This document shows positions 20,227 to 31,200 of a DNA stretch of 64,000 nt, in pieces; position 1 is the stretch's first letter; every line of letters begins with the position of its first letter. Origin of the DNA: Acanthamoeba lenticulata (lineage: Eukaryota; Discosea; Longamoebia; Acanthamoebidae). The DNA is taken from contig NAVB01000209.1 of assembly GCA_002179805.1 (NCBI GenBank), positions 59,924 through 123,923 of the forward strand, read 5' to 3'. The translations under genes and the position numbers were made by a program. The notes under the pieces are model-generated. The model was not told the DNA's origin. It did no database searches and saw only the letters and a list, made by a program, of their open reading frames with translations.

Positions 20227-23200
20227 TTAGCCGTAGTCGGCAAGGACCTCAGTCGACACGCCCGAGGCCAGCAAGCGTAGGGTAGCCGACATCTGCGGCG
20301 TCGAGCTCCAGAGCGACTGCTTACGGAGACGAGAACCCGACCCCAGCAAGTTGTCTTCCGACGCGTCGTCTTCTTCATCTGATTCCCAGTACTCGTCGTC
20401 CTTCCCGCCTTCTTCTTCCTCCTGCGCCATCACCATCAGAACCGCCATCAGCACCCAGGAGGCAAGAGGAGGAGGAGGAGGAAGAAGAAGAACATACCGC
20501 TGAGTCTGAGTCAGTGGAGGAGGAAGAGTTGCCCCCATCCGGCTTCTTGCGGGCCTTACCGGCCCCGGGCTCGGCCGGCCGCTTCATCGCGGCGGCACGC
20601 GGGGCTGCCACGGCCGAACCAGAGGCCTGCTGGCGCATGGATTCCTTGAAGCTCTTGAGCTCGGCCGCCTCGAGCTCGTCGTCCTGCGGCCGGAGGACCT
20701 CCCGCTCGGGCTCCCATAGCCGGCTGCCCTCCTCGACCTCGACTTCGCTCGGCTCGCTCTCCAGCGCCACTTCGGCCTCCTCCTCTCTGTCGCTTTCACT
20801 GTCGCTTTCGTTTTCGCTCTCCGTGGCAGCCTCTGCGGCATCGCCGCCGCTGGCGCTGTCGCGCGCGTTCTCCTCCTTCTCCTTGCTCGCCTCGTCCTCG
20901 TTCTCCTCGTCATCGTCGGTCAAGTCGGCGTCTTCCTCGCCGATCCCATTGTCGTCGGCGTCGTCCCCACGGACAGACTTGGCCTTGCCCGTCTCCCATT
21001 CCTCCTCTTGTTCCTCCTCCATCTCGGGCTCATCGCTGTCGTCGGACGACAGATCGACGAGAGGCTCCGGCCGCTTGAGGGTCGGCGTGGAGCCCGTGGA
21101 GGTCATCATGCTGGAGCCAGCGGACCGGATCGTCTTCCGCCCGCTCCACAGGTCGGCCCACGGGTCCTTTTCGGACTCCTCCCCGGTGGCGGTGGCGGTG
21201 GCGGCCGTCGTCGCTGCTGCTGCCGGCTGGGGCACTAGCTCGTCCGTTAGATCCTCGGCCGCCTTGCCCTTCTTCGGGCGTAGCGTGGCCGTCGAGACGC
21301 CCTTGAGGCCGGCCAGCTCCGCGGGAAGCGCCGTCGCTGCGGCGTCCTCTGGCTCGTCCTCCGACTCAACCTCATCGTCATCGCTCTCTTCAGACTCACT
21401 AGAGACGGCCTCCTCCTCGTCGTCATCCTCGTCCTCGTCGTCTTCCTCTTCGTCCAAGCCGTCCTCCGAGGGGGCCGGGGGAGCACTCGGCTCGAGCTCG
21501 CTCTCGCTGCGCGGAGGAGAGATCACTTTGGAAAAGGTCGTCCCGAGATCGCTGCTGCTTCCGCCGGCGTTGATCATCCACGGGGCCACCACCACCGGGG
21601 CGCCGTCGGGCCCGAGCACATAGCCGTTGCCGTCGACGCTGGAGCCGGGCACGGGCTGCATGTGCGGAAGGTAGCCCGGGTGGGCGTAGCCGTCGGGTGC
21701 CACCATCGGATAGCCCATCGCCTGCGCGTGGAGGTGCGGAGGCAGGAGAGCCAGCGGGTGGCCCTGCTGGTGATAATGGTGGTGCTGATGGTGCATCATC
21801 ATCGCCGTCGTCGGCGGGAGGGCCACCTGGCCCATGATGCCCGAGCCGCCGGGTCCGCTCACCTGGAACGGGTTGGGGAGGCCGTCCAGGATCTCGATCT
21901 GGCGCACCACCGAGCACACGCGCTTGAGGTACTGCCTGGGCTTGGCCGTCTTGCTCTTGTCCTTGGTCGATTTCCTGTGGTTGCATTGGTGTTGTTCGTT
22001 AGCCAGTCCATATTCTCGAGCGAGAGCACGAGCCCTCAACAACGTACCGAATGAAAAGGGCCTTGAGGGCGGGCATGCGCGAGAAGACCGCCAACAGCTT
22101 GGCGCCCTTGTCCTCGATCTCATTATGTTGCAGATCTGGAGCCGTCCCCGCCATGTCAACTAAGAGATCGACAATGAAAAAGAATTAATTGGAAGCGCAC
22201 ATACCGAGATAGGTGAGACAGGGCAGGTTGAAGAAGACGTCCTCCTCGAGAGTGGTGAGGTGGTTGTGGCTGGCGATGAGGAACGCCAGCCGCGAGAAGG
22301 GCTGCAAGCGGTGAAGCGACGACAGCTGGAAGCGCTTGAGGTCAAGCTCCTGCACGCGGAGCACGTGCTCAGGCTGGCGCTCGTCGACCTGGAGCTTCTC
22401 GAACAAGAGGTCCATCCGGAAATTCTCAATATCGATGTTGGGGTCCCGCTCCACGGCCGAACACTGTGTGCGCCAGTGGTTGAGGAGTCAGAGAGGGAAG
22501 GGAACAAAAAAAAAACGAAAGTGAAGAACGAAAGAACGAACGCGTTCGTCGATGGAAATTTCGTAGCCGTTGAGGAGCTTGAGGGGCGCGCCAAGTCGCC
22601 GCATGGAAGGCAGCTTGGCGAGGATGTTGATCCGGAGGAGAGGCTCGTTATTGGGGAAGCACGGATTGCCAGAGCAGGCGAAGTAGGTCAAGGCAGGGAG
22701 GGCCGACGACACGGCGATGAGCGCGCCAAAGTCGCAGATGTTGTTGTCGCTGACGTCGAGGGCAGTCAAGTGCTGAAGGGCCGTTACGTGCGAGCCCAGC
22801 AGGTTGGCGGCATCAAGGGAGTTGCCCCGAAGGCTCAGCTTCTCTAGCCCGGTGAACTTGATGAGGTCGATGTCGGTGAGGCCGCAGAGGGCGAGATCCA
22901 GCTCGCGAACCTGCTCAACCGGCACATCGTCGGGCGTCTTGCGGAGGATGAGAACGTGGAAGAACTTTTCGCGAGACGACATGCCCTTGGGCGCCTTCCA
23001 CGCGCTGCAGATCTCGTCGATGCTGATGGGCTGGTTGTCGACCACTGCCAGCCGGAACCGCCGCTCGTGCAGTTGCGGCAGCTGGGCGATGAAGCGCGCC
23101 CGGTAGTCCTTGGTCGCCGTGCACCGGTTGCCCCGCACGCCGATCGCCGTGAGCGCCGGGAGGTCGTTGACGATGCTCACAAAGTCCTCGAGGCGCTCGA

Positions 23201-26200
23201 AGCAGTTGTCTCGTAGGTCCAGCACGCGCAGTTGCGCAAGCTCCAGCAGGCCTACGAGGTCGCCCGGCGTGCGCACGTCGTTCTTGCGCATGAGCAGCAT
23301 CTCTAGCGCCGTGAACTTGGTCAGGTCAAACGACGCCAGGGCGCACTCGTGCAGATCGAGCGTCTTGAGCTGACTCGCCGGCACGTTGGATGGGATGCGT
23401 TGGAACATGATCGCCTCCATCCGGAACCTTTCGAGCTGCTCTGGCGCCGGCGCCAACGACTTGCGCATCGTAAAGTGGCCCTTCTTGGCCACAGCGGACT
23501 TTCGCCAGGCCTCGATGCGCTCGGAGATGGAGATCTGGATGTCAATGACCTGCAGGCGGCAGTGGACCTCCTTCATGCTGGCCATGAGCGAGATGAGACG
23601 CTTGCGGTCCTCCGGGAAGTTCTTCACGATCGGGTTGCCGCGAATGCACAAGCACTCCAGGGTCTTGAGCGTGTCCAGGAACGCGGCCAACTGCGAAGCG
23701 CGACACCACATCAGGCCAAGAGTTCAATACGTATAAAATACGAAAATCGGAAAAATAAGTTGAATCAAAATCAAAATTGAAATACGTACCGCCTTGAGAG
23801 AGCCAGAGAGCTGGTTGAAGGAGACGTCAAGGACCTTGAGCTTCTGGAGTTTCTGCAGGCCGATGGTGGTGAGGTCGGTGAGCCTGTTGCGGGACATGTT
23901 GATCTCCTCGAGATTGGCGAACGGGCTGAAGTCGGCGATCTGGATGCCCATGTTCTGAAGGCGCAATAGGCTCGTCACCTGGGCCGAGTCGTACTGCTTG
24001 CCCACGCCCACGGACCCGGGGTGATACTTGCGGTTGGTCGGCGGGGTGGTGTTAATGTTCACCGCCAGCAGGAAGCGATAGCGTTCGGCCGTGTCGGTCT
24101 TGACGCCCTTCATGGACCGGAAGGTCTCCACGCGCTCGGCGGGCGTGATGGCGATCTCATCAACGGCGAACAAATCCGGGTTGTTGAGGAGGAGCTCTTT
24201 GAGCACGCAGGCGCGGTACTTCTTGTTGTCGGCCTGTCGCGGATGACCCTCCATCGTCACGCACAAGTTGGCCTTTTCCAGCGTCGTCACGTTGCGCAGC
24301 TTCGACAGGACGGCCTTCCATTTGAGCTTCGTATTGTCCGACAGGTTGAGGAACCGAAGCCTGATCAGATCCACGGATAGGTTAACAGCTGTTTGCCAAA
24401 AAAAGGCAGGGAAGGAGGAGGCGGGAGAGTAGATACTTGGTGAGGCACTCGAGGCCAGCGACGTCCTTGAGGCCGTTCTTGCTAAGGTCCAGGTACTCGA
24501 GCGACGTGAAGCCCGAGATCTCGACCACAGTCAGCTTGCTCTTGGGATAGGAGAGCGTCCTGATCTTGGAAATCACCTCCGGCGTTTTGATTTGCATGTG
24601 GCCAAAGCTCTGCATGATCATGTACTTCCACCTGAAGATGCAAAATGAAGTTGTCTGTTAGTACTGAGGCCTGCCTAGGCATTAGACAGATGGAGGAGGC
24701 TACCGCCACATGGCGATGTCGATGCTGGTCTTGTTGGCCTCGAGCGCCGCTATCCGCTCGTCGATAGTGATGGGAATCTCGTCGAGTTCGACCAGGCCCG
24801 TCGTCCTGTTGGAGCCCTTGAGATACCGCGTCTCAAAAGTGACTGCGCGCACAATGGTCACAGCGACGGTTAGCCAGAGGAAGAGACGCGGGCAATGACT
24901 TGACAAATGACCAAAGATGACGAAACGTACCGATCAGACGGTAATCAGGCGCCTTAGTGACGGGGTTGCCCTTGAGCATGAGGTACTGCAGACACGGCAG
25001 GAAGCCCAGCACTTTGAGACTCTCGCGCTTGGCGATCAAGTTCTGCTTGAGGTTGAGGTGCTGCAGGGCATGGCACTTCTCCAGGCCCATGCCCCGGATC
25101 TCGCGTATGGCGTTGCGCGACAAGTCCAGATACTCGAGGTTGACTAGCCCGCCAACGTTGAAGAAGGTCAGGTTCTGCTTGGGCAACGTGAGCATCACTA
25201 GTTGCGATGGCTGCCAGGCCTTCATCGCCTTCACCTCGGGTGTGGCGACGAAGCTGAGGTCCCACTGGATGGGACCGACGTTGTTCTTCACCTGCTTAGG
25301 TCCGTAGGTGATCATCGCGTCGATCCGCTCCTGGATCTCCACTCGCTGGTCGTCCAGCGCCCTGAGAAAGAGGCTACAGCTGCCGATTACCTTAGCCCGG
25401 TAGCTGGGCTTCTGGGTCACGGGGTTGTCCTGAAGCTTGATCACTTCGAGGTAGGGCGAGTGCTTGAACATGGCGAGGCACGACTTGACCGTCTTGAGCA
25501 AATTCTTGGAGAGATCTACGTACTGCAGCTTGGGCAGCACAAAGTCGTCAAGCTTCTGTAGCTTGACCGCGCGCAGGATAAGCACTCTCAAGCCAGAATA
25601 TTGTGATATCTGGTCGGTTTTCGCCCATGGTCCGGGTATCACGACGGTGAGTTCAAGGACGGCTCTTGAGTTCTCACGTCACACTAAACACGTACAAATT
25701 TGCCCAGGGACTTGGTAGTCTTCGGGCTCAACTGCGTGTCGGCCACCTTAATGTAGGTGATGCGCGAGTCGGCGGCTTTCTTCTTTCTTGTTATCTCAGC
25801 AACATCCTCACATTTCTCGGTGTCGCTGATCTGCAGAATATTTAATAAATTGATCAATAAATGTCGTCCAATTACACCATTTTCCCAACATTAAATTGCG
25901 CACAGGGGCAAACACGACGGTGCAGGTTTCGTACTTCGTTGGGCGGACGCAGCGGCTGTACTGTGGACATGAACACGTAGGGGACGTAGGGGAGGCAGCA
26001 GATGTTGGCAGCCACCTTCTCAAATTTCTAAAAGAGTGCATGGGAGGAACTCAGGTGAGCTTCACCGCCAGCCTGGAAGAGGGCGTGCTTGCTGAGGGGA
26101 GGGTGTAAACCTCGATATCAAACTCTTCGGGAAAGATGCCCGTGTCGGGTTCGGGGATGGCCTTCAAGAAGTCGTCCGTCTCGACGTTCACCTGAAAGTT

Positions 26201-26684
26201 AGTCACTGCTCTCGCCAGACCAGTGCAGACAAAGTAAAGCGCGGTCAGGCCAGTGCGAGCTGGTGAAGAACTGGAGAAGCTGCAATGAACGTACGTTCTT
26301 CGTCGCGAGGGACGTCAATCGCAAAGGGCTTGTCCACCGCAACAGAGTAGTCATACTTGCCGTTCCAGCTTTCTGTGCTCCCTTTCGGCAACTCCAGTAG
26401 GGGAAGGGTGGGCACCGAGCTAAAGACGAGTTCCACCTTGCCCGTAGGGGGTTCGGACGAGCCGCCGCGGGGACTATGGGTAGTGTGCGAGCGTCCCGAT
26501 GATAAGGCCGATTCGAGATTGTTGTGTGCAAGGACGGCTACCTCAGGACTCACTGTGCGGGGAAACCGATTAAGTGCTCCTGACTGCAGACGCCCAGCAA
26601 ACAGTGCGGGCAAAATGCTGCGGGCGCTCCCCTCTGCAAGGCATTTGGGATCTTCGTACCTCCATCATCGCTCTCGAAGTCCAT
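20227..26684 (-). CDS. Very large modular leucine-rich-repeat protein with acidic C-terminus
   Basis: Fourteen exons (20227-20421, 20498-21974, 22048-22135, 22205-22463, 22542-23690, 23790-24360, 24437-24631, 24704-24842, 24931-25609, 25696-25830, 25935-26027, 26111-26205, 26295-26552, 26660-26684) sum to 1786 codons, 1785 residues. Residues ~205-1225 hold many LRRs (L..LDLS.N.L) arranged in blocks. Blocks close with a linker of the type I(T/S)IDERI.A...K; about six versions occur, for example ITIDERIAALEANK and ISISERIEAWRKSA. The ~560-residue C-terminal part is disordered: a basic KSTKDKSKTAKPRQ patch, His/Met-rich MMMHHQHHHYHQQ, then long Asp/Glu/Ser runs. The LRR consensus across junctions (LTKLRFLNLSDN, LTYLDLQHNEIED) decided two ambiguous acceptors. 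Probably a scaffold; no enzyme motif is seen. Confidence 0.85.
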
Positions 26685-27169
26685 TGAGAATACCCTCTTG
26701 ATGAGAAGAGCCGCGCGTCAGGAGCGCGTAAGAGGCACAAGTATGCACCCCTTATCCTCTGTTCTTAGCCGTGGCGCGAATCGATTGCAATCGATTCCGA
26801 AGGAACAAGATACAAGGCAGCTAGTTGTCTTCCCGTTGCCTTTGTGGGCAGCAGCTGCGCACCTTCAAACAGACCGCCTGGCCAGCGTGTGCGACCACGG
26901 TCGACAGGAGGACGGAGGTTGGCGAGGAGCTTCTTTCTCGAGCTGTACGATAAGAACGTGAAGCACACCAGACGAAAAGAGCCATACGTGTTTTGCATTC
27001 CTTGTTCCCCCAAAAACAAAATTCTCCCCAGGAGACGCACGCCGTTACGAGAACCTTCCCCCAAAGAACAAGCAAACGCTGTGAGGACAAGTATGAACAA
27101 CAGGCGTGTGCTCCCCGAGCTCCCGATCGTTCCTTGCTCGCGCACGCGGGTCGCTCGAAAAATGGAGCT
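26685..27169. other. Intergenic, LRR promoter and 3' end of next gene
   Basis: A 485-base gap between two minus-strand genes. Short frames exist on both strands but none has a domain or coding signature. It presumably holds the LRR promoter and the 3' untranslated region of the mitochondrial-type gene. Confidence 0.55.
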
Positions 27170-28048
27170 TTACACAACCTTGCGGTAACCTGTGTGTCGC
27201 CGCAGTGAGTGCGTCTGCTGCTGCACAAAAGAGGGCGCACTCGCACCGGTGGAGGAGACAGAGGCTTCTGATTGAACGTCGCTTGCGGCGGCGAGGGGTG
27301 CGGAGCCGGCTGGAACGGCAACGTCCTCGGCCGTGACAGTTTTCTCTGCCGCTTCCGCGGCGTGGGCGTCGGCAACGAGGCTGGTCAGAAGTCCATCCAG
27401 CAGTCGCTTGACCTCTTCGGGCGGCACACCGGTCTTGCCGTTCGTGCGCTCGAACTCCACGAGGGCCCTAGCAAGCTCCTGCCGCTTGGTGTCGGCAGTA
27501 CGCTGTAATTGCGTTTGGTGCAGCCGCAGGGCACGCTCGGCTTCATCCAAGCGGGCCGTGGTGAGGCGCTTGTACTCTTTGTGTTCGCCCTGCTCCCGCG
27601 TGATGTGGAAGCCCAGCGACACCACGACCGTCATCATGAAGAGTGTGCCTGCGTTTGAGAACACCATATCGAACAAACGCTCGCGCCAGTCTTGGTTGAA
27701 TGGGTCGGGCGCATCAGGGTCGCGGGCAGGCCGCTTCTTGTTGAAGACCTTTTCGTAGACGCGATCGAATTGCTCGTCAATCTCTTGGCGCGGCAGCTCC
27801 GACCGAGGCGGAACTGATTGCCTCGGCTGCTGAGCAGTAGCAAGAAAACGCCTCGACAGGAGGATAGACGAGGAAGAAGTGCGCAGCTTGTGCTGAACGA
27901 CTGAAGATGACGGTGTTCGACGCGTCAAAATGCTTGACTTCGCAAACACAATGGTTGAGGGCGCTACGATCGAAGGAGCACAAAATAAAAACCTGCCACT
28001 GCTCGAGAGGCAAGTGCCCAGAGACCGCCCGGCTTGGCTTGCCTTCAT
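27170..28048 (-). CDS. Putative mitochondrial single-pass membrane protein with coiled coil
   Basis: Single exon, 292 residues from ATG 28048; the open frame continues 5' but is A/T-rich and Lys-rich, like a leader. I do not recognise a named family. The first ~70 residues are rich in Ser, Arg and Leu and end RRFLATAQQ, a typical mitochondrial presequence. A single hydrophobic segment (AGTLFMMTVVVSLGFHI) lies at about 125-142, followed by a ~60-residue charged region with heptad spacing (KEYKRLTTARLDEAERALRL) that should form a coiled coil, then an Ala/Glu-rich tail. The most cautious reading is an inner-membrane protein with a soluble coiled-coil domain. It shares a 155-base divergent promoter with the P4-ATPase gene. 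Confidence 0.65.
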   Translation of the reverse strand: MKASQAGRSLGTCLSSSGRFLFCAPSIVAPSTIVFAKSSILTRRTPSSSVVQHKLRTSSSSILLSRRFLATAQQPRQSVPPRSELPRQEIDEQFDRVYEKVFNKKRPARDPDAPDPFNQDWRERLFDMVFSNAGTLFMMTVVVSLGFHITREQGEHKEYKRLTTARLDEAERALRLHQTQLQRTADTKRQELARALVEFERTNGKTGVPPEEVKRLLDGLLTSLVADAHAAEAAEKTVTAEDVAVPAGSAPLAAASDVQSEASVSSTGASAPSFVQQQTHSLRRHTGYRKVV

Positions 28049-28203
28049 CTTCGTCGGTTTTTTTTTTCCTTCTTTATTTTCCTTCTTCACCAACCTTTCT
28101 TCCCGGCGCTGACGTGGCCGCAAGAGGGTAGTCTCTGCGACAGGCCTGGTTGTTTGCATTCAGACTTGCAAGGCCGAAACTGATTCTTTCCTGAAAGAGG
28201 GAG
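28049..28203. promoter_or_regulatory. Shared divergent promoter
   Basis: 155 bases separate the two outward-facing start codons at 28048 and 28204; both promoters must lie here or within the leaders. No TATA box is evident. Confidence 0.45.
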
Positions 28204-31200
28204 ATGCGGATCTCTCGATCTCCTTCGGAGAAGGACGGTGATCATCATCCGCGACGTCATGACGCCCAATCCGGCCCGCTTCACTCATCTCCTGCTTTGC
28301 CTCGTTTACCAATCCCTCCCACGCTGGCTGCACGATACACGATGCACAACAGTGATCCCAATCTGAGTTACACAACTTCGTCTACCTCTTTCGACAGAAT
28401 CGAATCTCTGTCTCGATCTCACAGCGGACCTCCACTACCTACGAGGAGTGACCAGACCTCGCTACCTCGCGATGGGTCGTTGTCTCCATCCTCCGTGGTT
28501 ACTCATCTACCGCGGGTCATCGTCTTGGGTGAAACGCAAGCCAACAGAGGCTACGGCTCCAACAAATTGCAGACGGCCAAGTTCGAGACGACGTGGCAGT
28601 TGCTCATCTATGGCCTCATCTCTTGCATCTTATCGTCCGTGGCGAGTGTCTACTTCTTCACCGTTGGCCTGCTTCAGATTTTCACTCCCTGGAGGTACCG
28701 CATCTGACCCCTGTGCAGCTCCACTAGCACGTGTAACTGGTGCTCAATCCTTTTTGTCTCTCCCATAGCCCTACAGGCAAGTTCGCCACGATGGGTCCCT
28801 ATGCAGGCAACAAGGTCTTTGAAATGGCGTGCCTGTTCTGGTTCAATAAAAAGGACCAGATAAACGACAAGAGAATCAACTCCCGCAAGGTCCGAGTCGT
28901 GACGCGTGCTGGCATGGTGACGAAGGAAAGGAAAGGTAATGGCTTGAGTCATATGCACGTGCTTTGCTATAGGACGTTCACCTCACCGTTCCTTGTGTGC
29001 GTGGTGTGAATCAGACCTGAAGGTGGGCGACCTCATTCACATCGAAGAGTGCAGTGAAGCGTTGGAAGATCGCATAGAGGTGCCAGCAGACTTGCTTCTT
29101 GTCTATTCGGACACCAGGAGCGTCTTCCTCGACATGTCTTCACTTACAGGCGAGAAGGACTCTGTGCAGCGTAAGGTATATGCACAGTGCATGATCCTCA
29201 CAAACGATCTGCAGTCTCACAGTTGAGGGTCTTCTTTGTGCTTGTGGTTCTGTTCCAGGTGCCACTCGGTCTCGATATCGCGAAACCTGACAAAGAGCCG
29301 CTCTATGGCGTTCTTTACACGGCTGAGCCCAAGCCCGATCTGGAGCACTTCAAAGGTACGAACCAGTCTCCTCTAGTGATCACACCTTCGTCGACCGGGA
29401 ACATTGTTTCACTCTTGGGCGTGGCCGCCCTATCTAGGCGAACTAAGGATTGGCACGAGCAGGTATGATTGCAACTACGAGAATGTGATCTTGGCTGGAT
29501 CCTACCTGTTCAAGGGAAAGTATGTAGAGAGGCCTACGTCCACGCAGCGTTAATGGCTCTGACGCCTGGATGCGTGTTCCGTCTGGATAGGGATGTCTAT
29601 GGCGTCGTGGTGGCCACCGGCAAGGATACCAAGATCCGCCTGAAGCAAAAGCCAACCAACAAGAAGTCTTGGTCACTGCAGAACAGACTCAACATCATCA
29701 CAACCGTCACCCTATTCTTTTTGTTCAGCTTCATCCTCCTCGGCACGAGTGGCTACACCACACGCCACGAAGAAGCTCTCTTCCTCCAGGCGGTTGCGAT
29801 GTACTTCCTTCTGTTCAACGGTAAGTTTGTCTTTTCGCTCATAAGTTTGTCTCCTCGACGCGATGTTTGTTAATTCTTCGCCTTTTTGTCAGGTCTCATT
29901 GCGCAGACTCTGCAGTTCACACTCGATGCGGTCCGCGGCATTCAAACGTTCGACGTTGAAGCTGAGGTCAAGAACCCGTGCGCGGTTGAGCAGCTCGGTC
30001 TTACGCAGGCCATCGTTTTTGATAAGGTAGATCTTTCAGCTGCGGACGTAGAGAATCCGGCTGCTTGGTGCTGAACGTGTAGCGTGTTGTGTTCTGCTAG
30101 ACCGGAACGTTGACGCAGAATAAGCTCGAACCTCAACTGCTGAGCGTGATGTACGACCAAGTTTACACGGTACGTCCTCCTCACTCGTGGAGCCATGTCA
30201 TGTCTCCAGACTCATCGGCTTGTTTCTACCTGCAGATTCACGACAAGCACTTGGGCGTCGCCAAGAAGATCGACCCGCCGCATCGTACAGGCGAGTTGCG
30301 GGCTCTATTGTTGAGTACCTGTCTCAACAACAGCGTTATGCGCTCTCTCGATGGTCATTCTGGTTCTCCGCACTACTTCGGCACATCAGCCGACGAAGTC
30401 GCCATTTTGGAAAAGGTCTACAGCTCGGTAGGCTACTTCATTCTGTCGCGTAGCGTCACTCCCGAAGGCGAAGAGCTAGAGTTGCATACCGAACCCAACG
30501 ATGACGATAACCGTGTCTGGGAACTCCTCTACGTGTACAAGTACACCAGCGAGAGAGGCATGATGACGGTACCTAACCCTTCCTTTGGCTCAAGTTGCAT
30601 CGAACAGTACGTTTTCTCATATTCGAAGCGTGTACGAATAACCAGGTACTGGTTCGCAACAAGACCACAGGCGAGGTGTTCTTCCACAGCAAGGGCTCCC
30701 CAGAGAAGATGTACAGCTATCTTCGCGAGGAGGATCGGGCTGAAGCCGAAAGGCGAGTTACCGAGCTGGCCAAGGATGGTCTCCGGGTGCTGCTCTATGC
30801 CGCCGTCAAGCTTGACTGGGAGAATATCCAAGACCAGTTCTATGCCGCCTGGGCCACGCAAGAGGATGACGGCGTGGCTATTCAGATCTTCATGTGCGTT
30901 GCTTTTTCTTTTTCAAGGCGATGGATGAATGAGTTTTGATCTGACTTATACTTGAATACAGGCAGGATCATCTGAAGGACCTTTACGCGCTTGGAGCGAC
31001 GGGCACTGAAGATCAACTGCAACCTCGCCTGCTCGAGACCATTCAGAAGATACAGTCCGGTATGTTTTCCGTATAAGGACGTGAGTGAAAGAGAAGCACT
31101 AGTTGACAAGTTCGCTCCTCTTGCGCACAACAGGCAACATCATCACTCTGGTTTGCACCGGCGACATCAAGATGACAGCCGAAATTATTGGCAGGAACTG

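Noticed and set aside
20514..21623. Plus-strand Ser-rich frame opposite the LRR gene C-terminus
   Set aside because: Complement of Asp/Glu-rich coding; low-complexity Ser runs only, while the minus strand joins in phase with 13 other exons.
22136..22160. LRR intron 11 ending at the upstream TTAG (before 22158)
   Set aside because: That acceptor keeps frame but inserts VDMAGTAP; the later CTCCAG acceptor gives the exact LRR consensus LTYLDLQHNEI.
29520..29530. Eight-base intron in the P4-ATPase gene
   Set aside because: An AG in phase lies eight bases after the donor, but a later in-phase AG at 29589-29590 gives a normal 71-base intron and the conserved KDVYGVVV motif.
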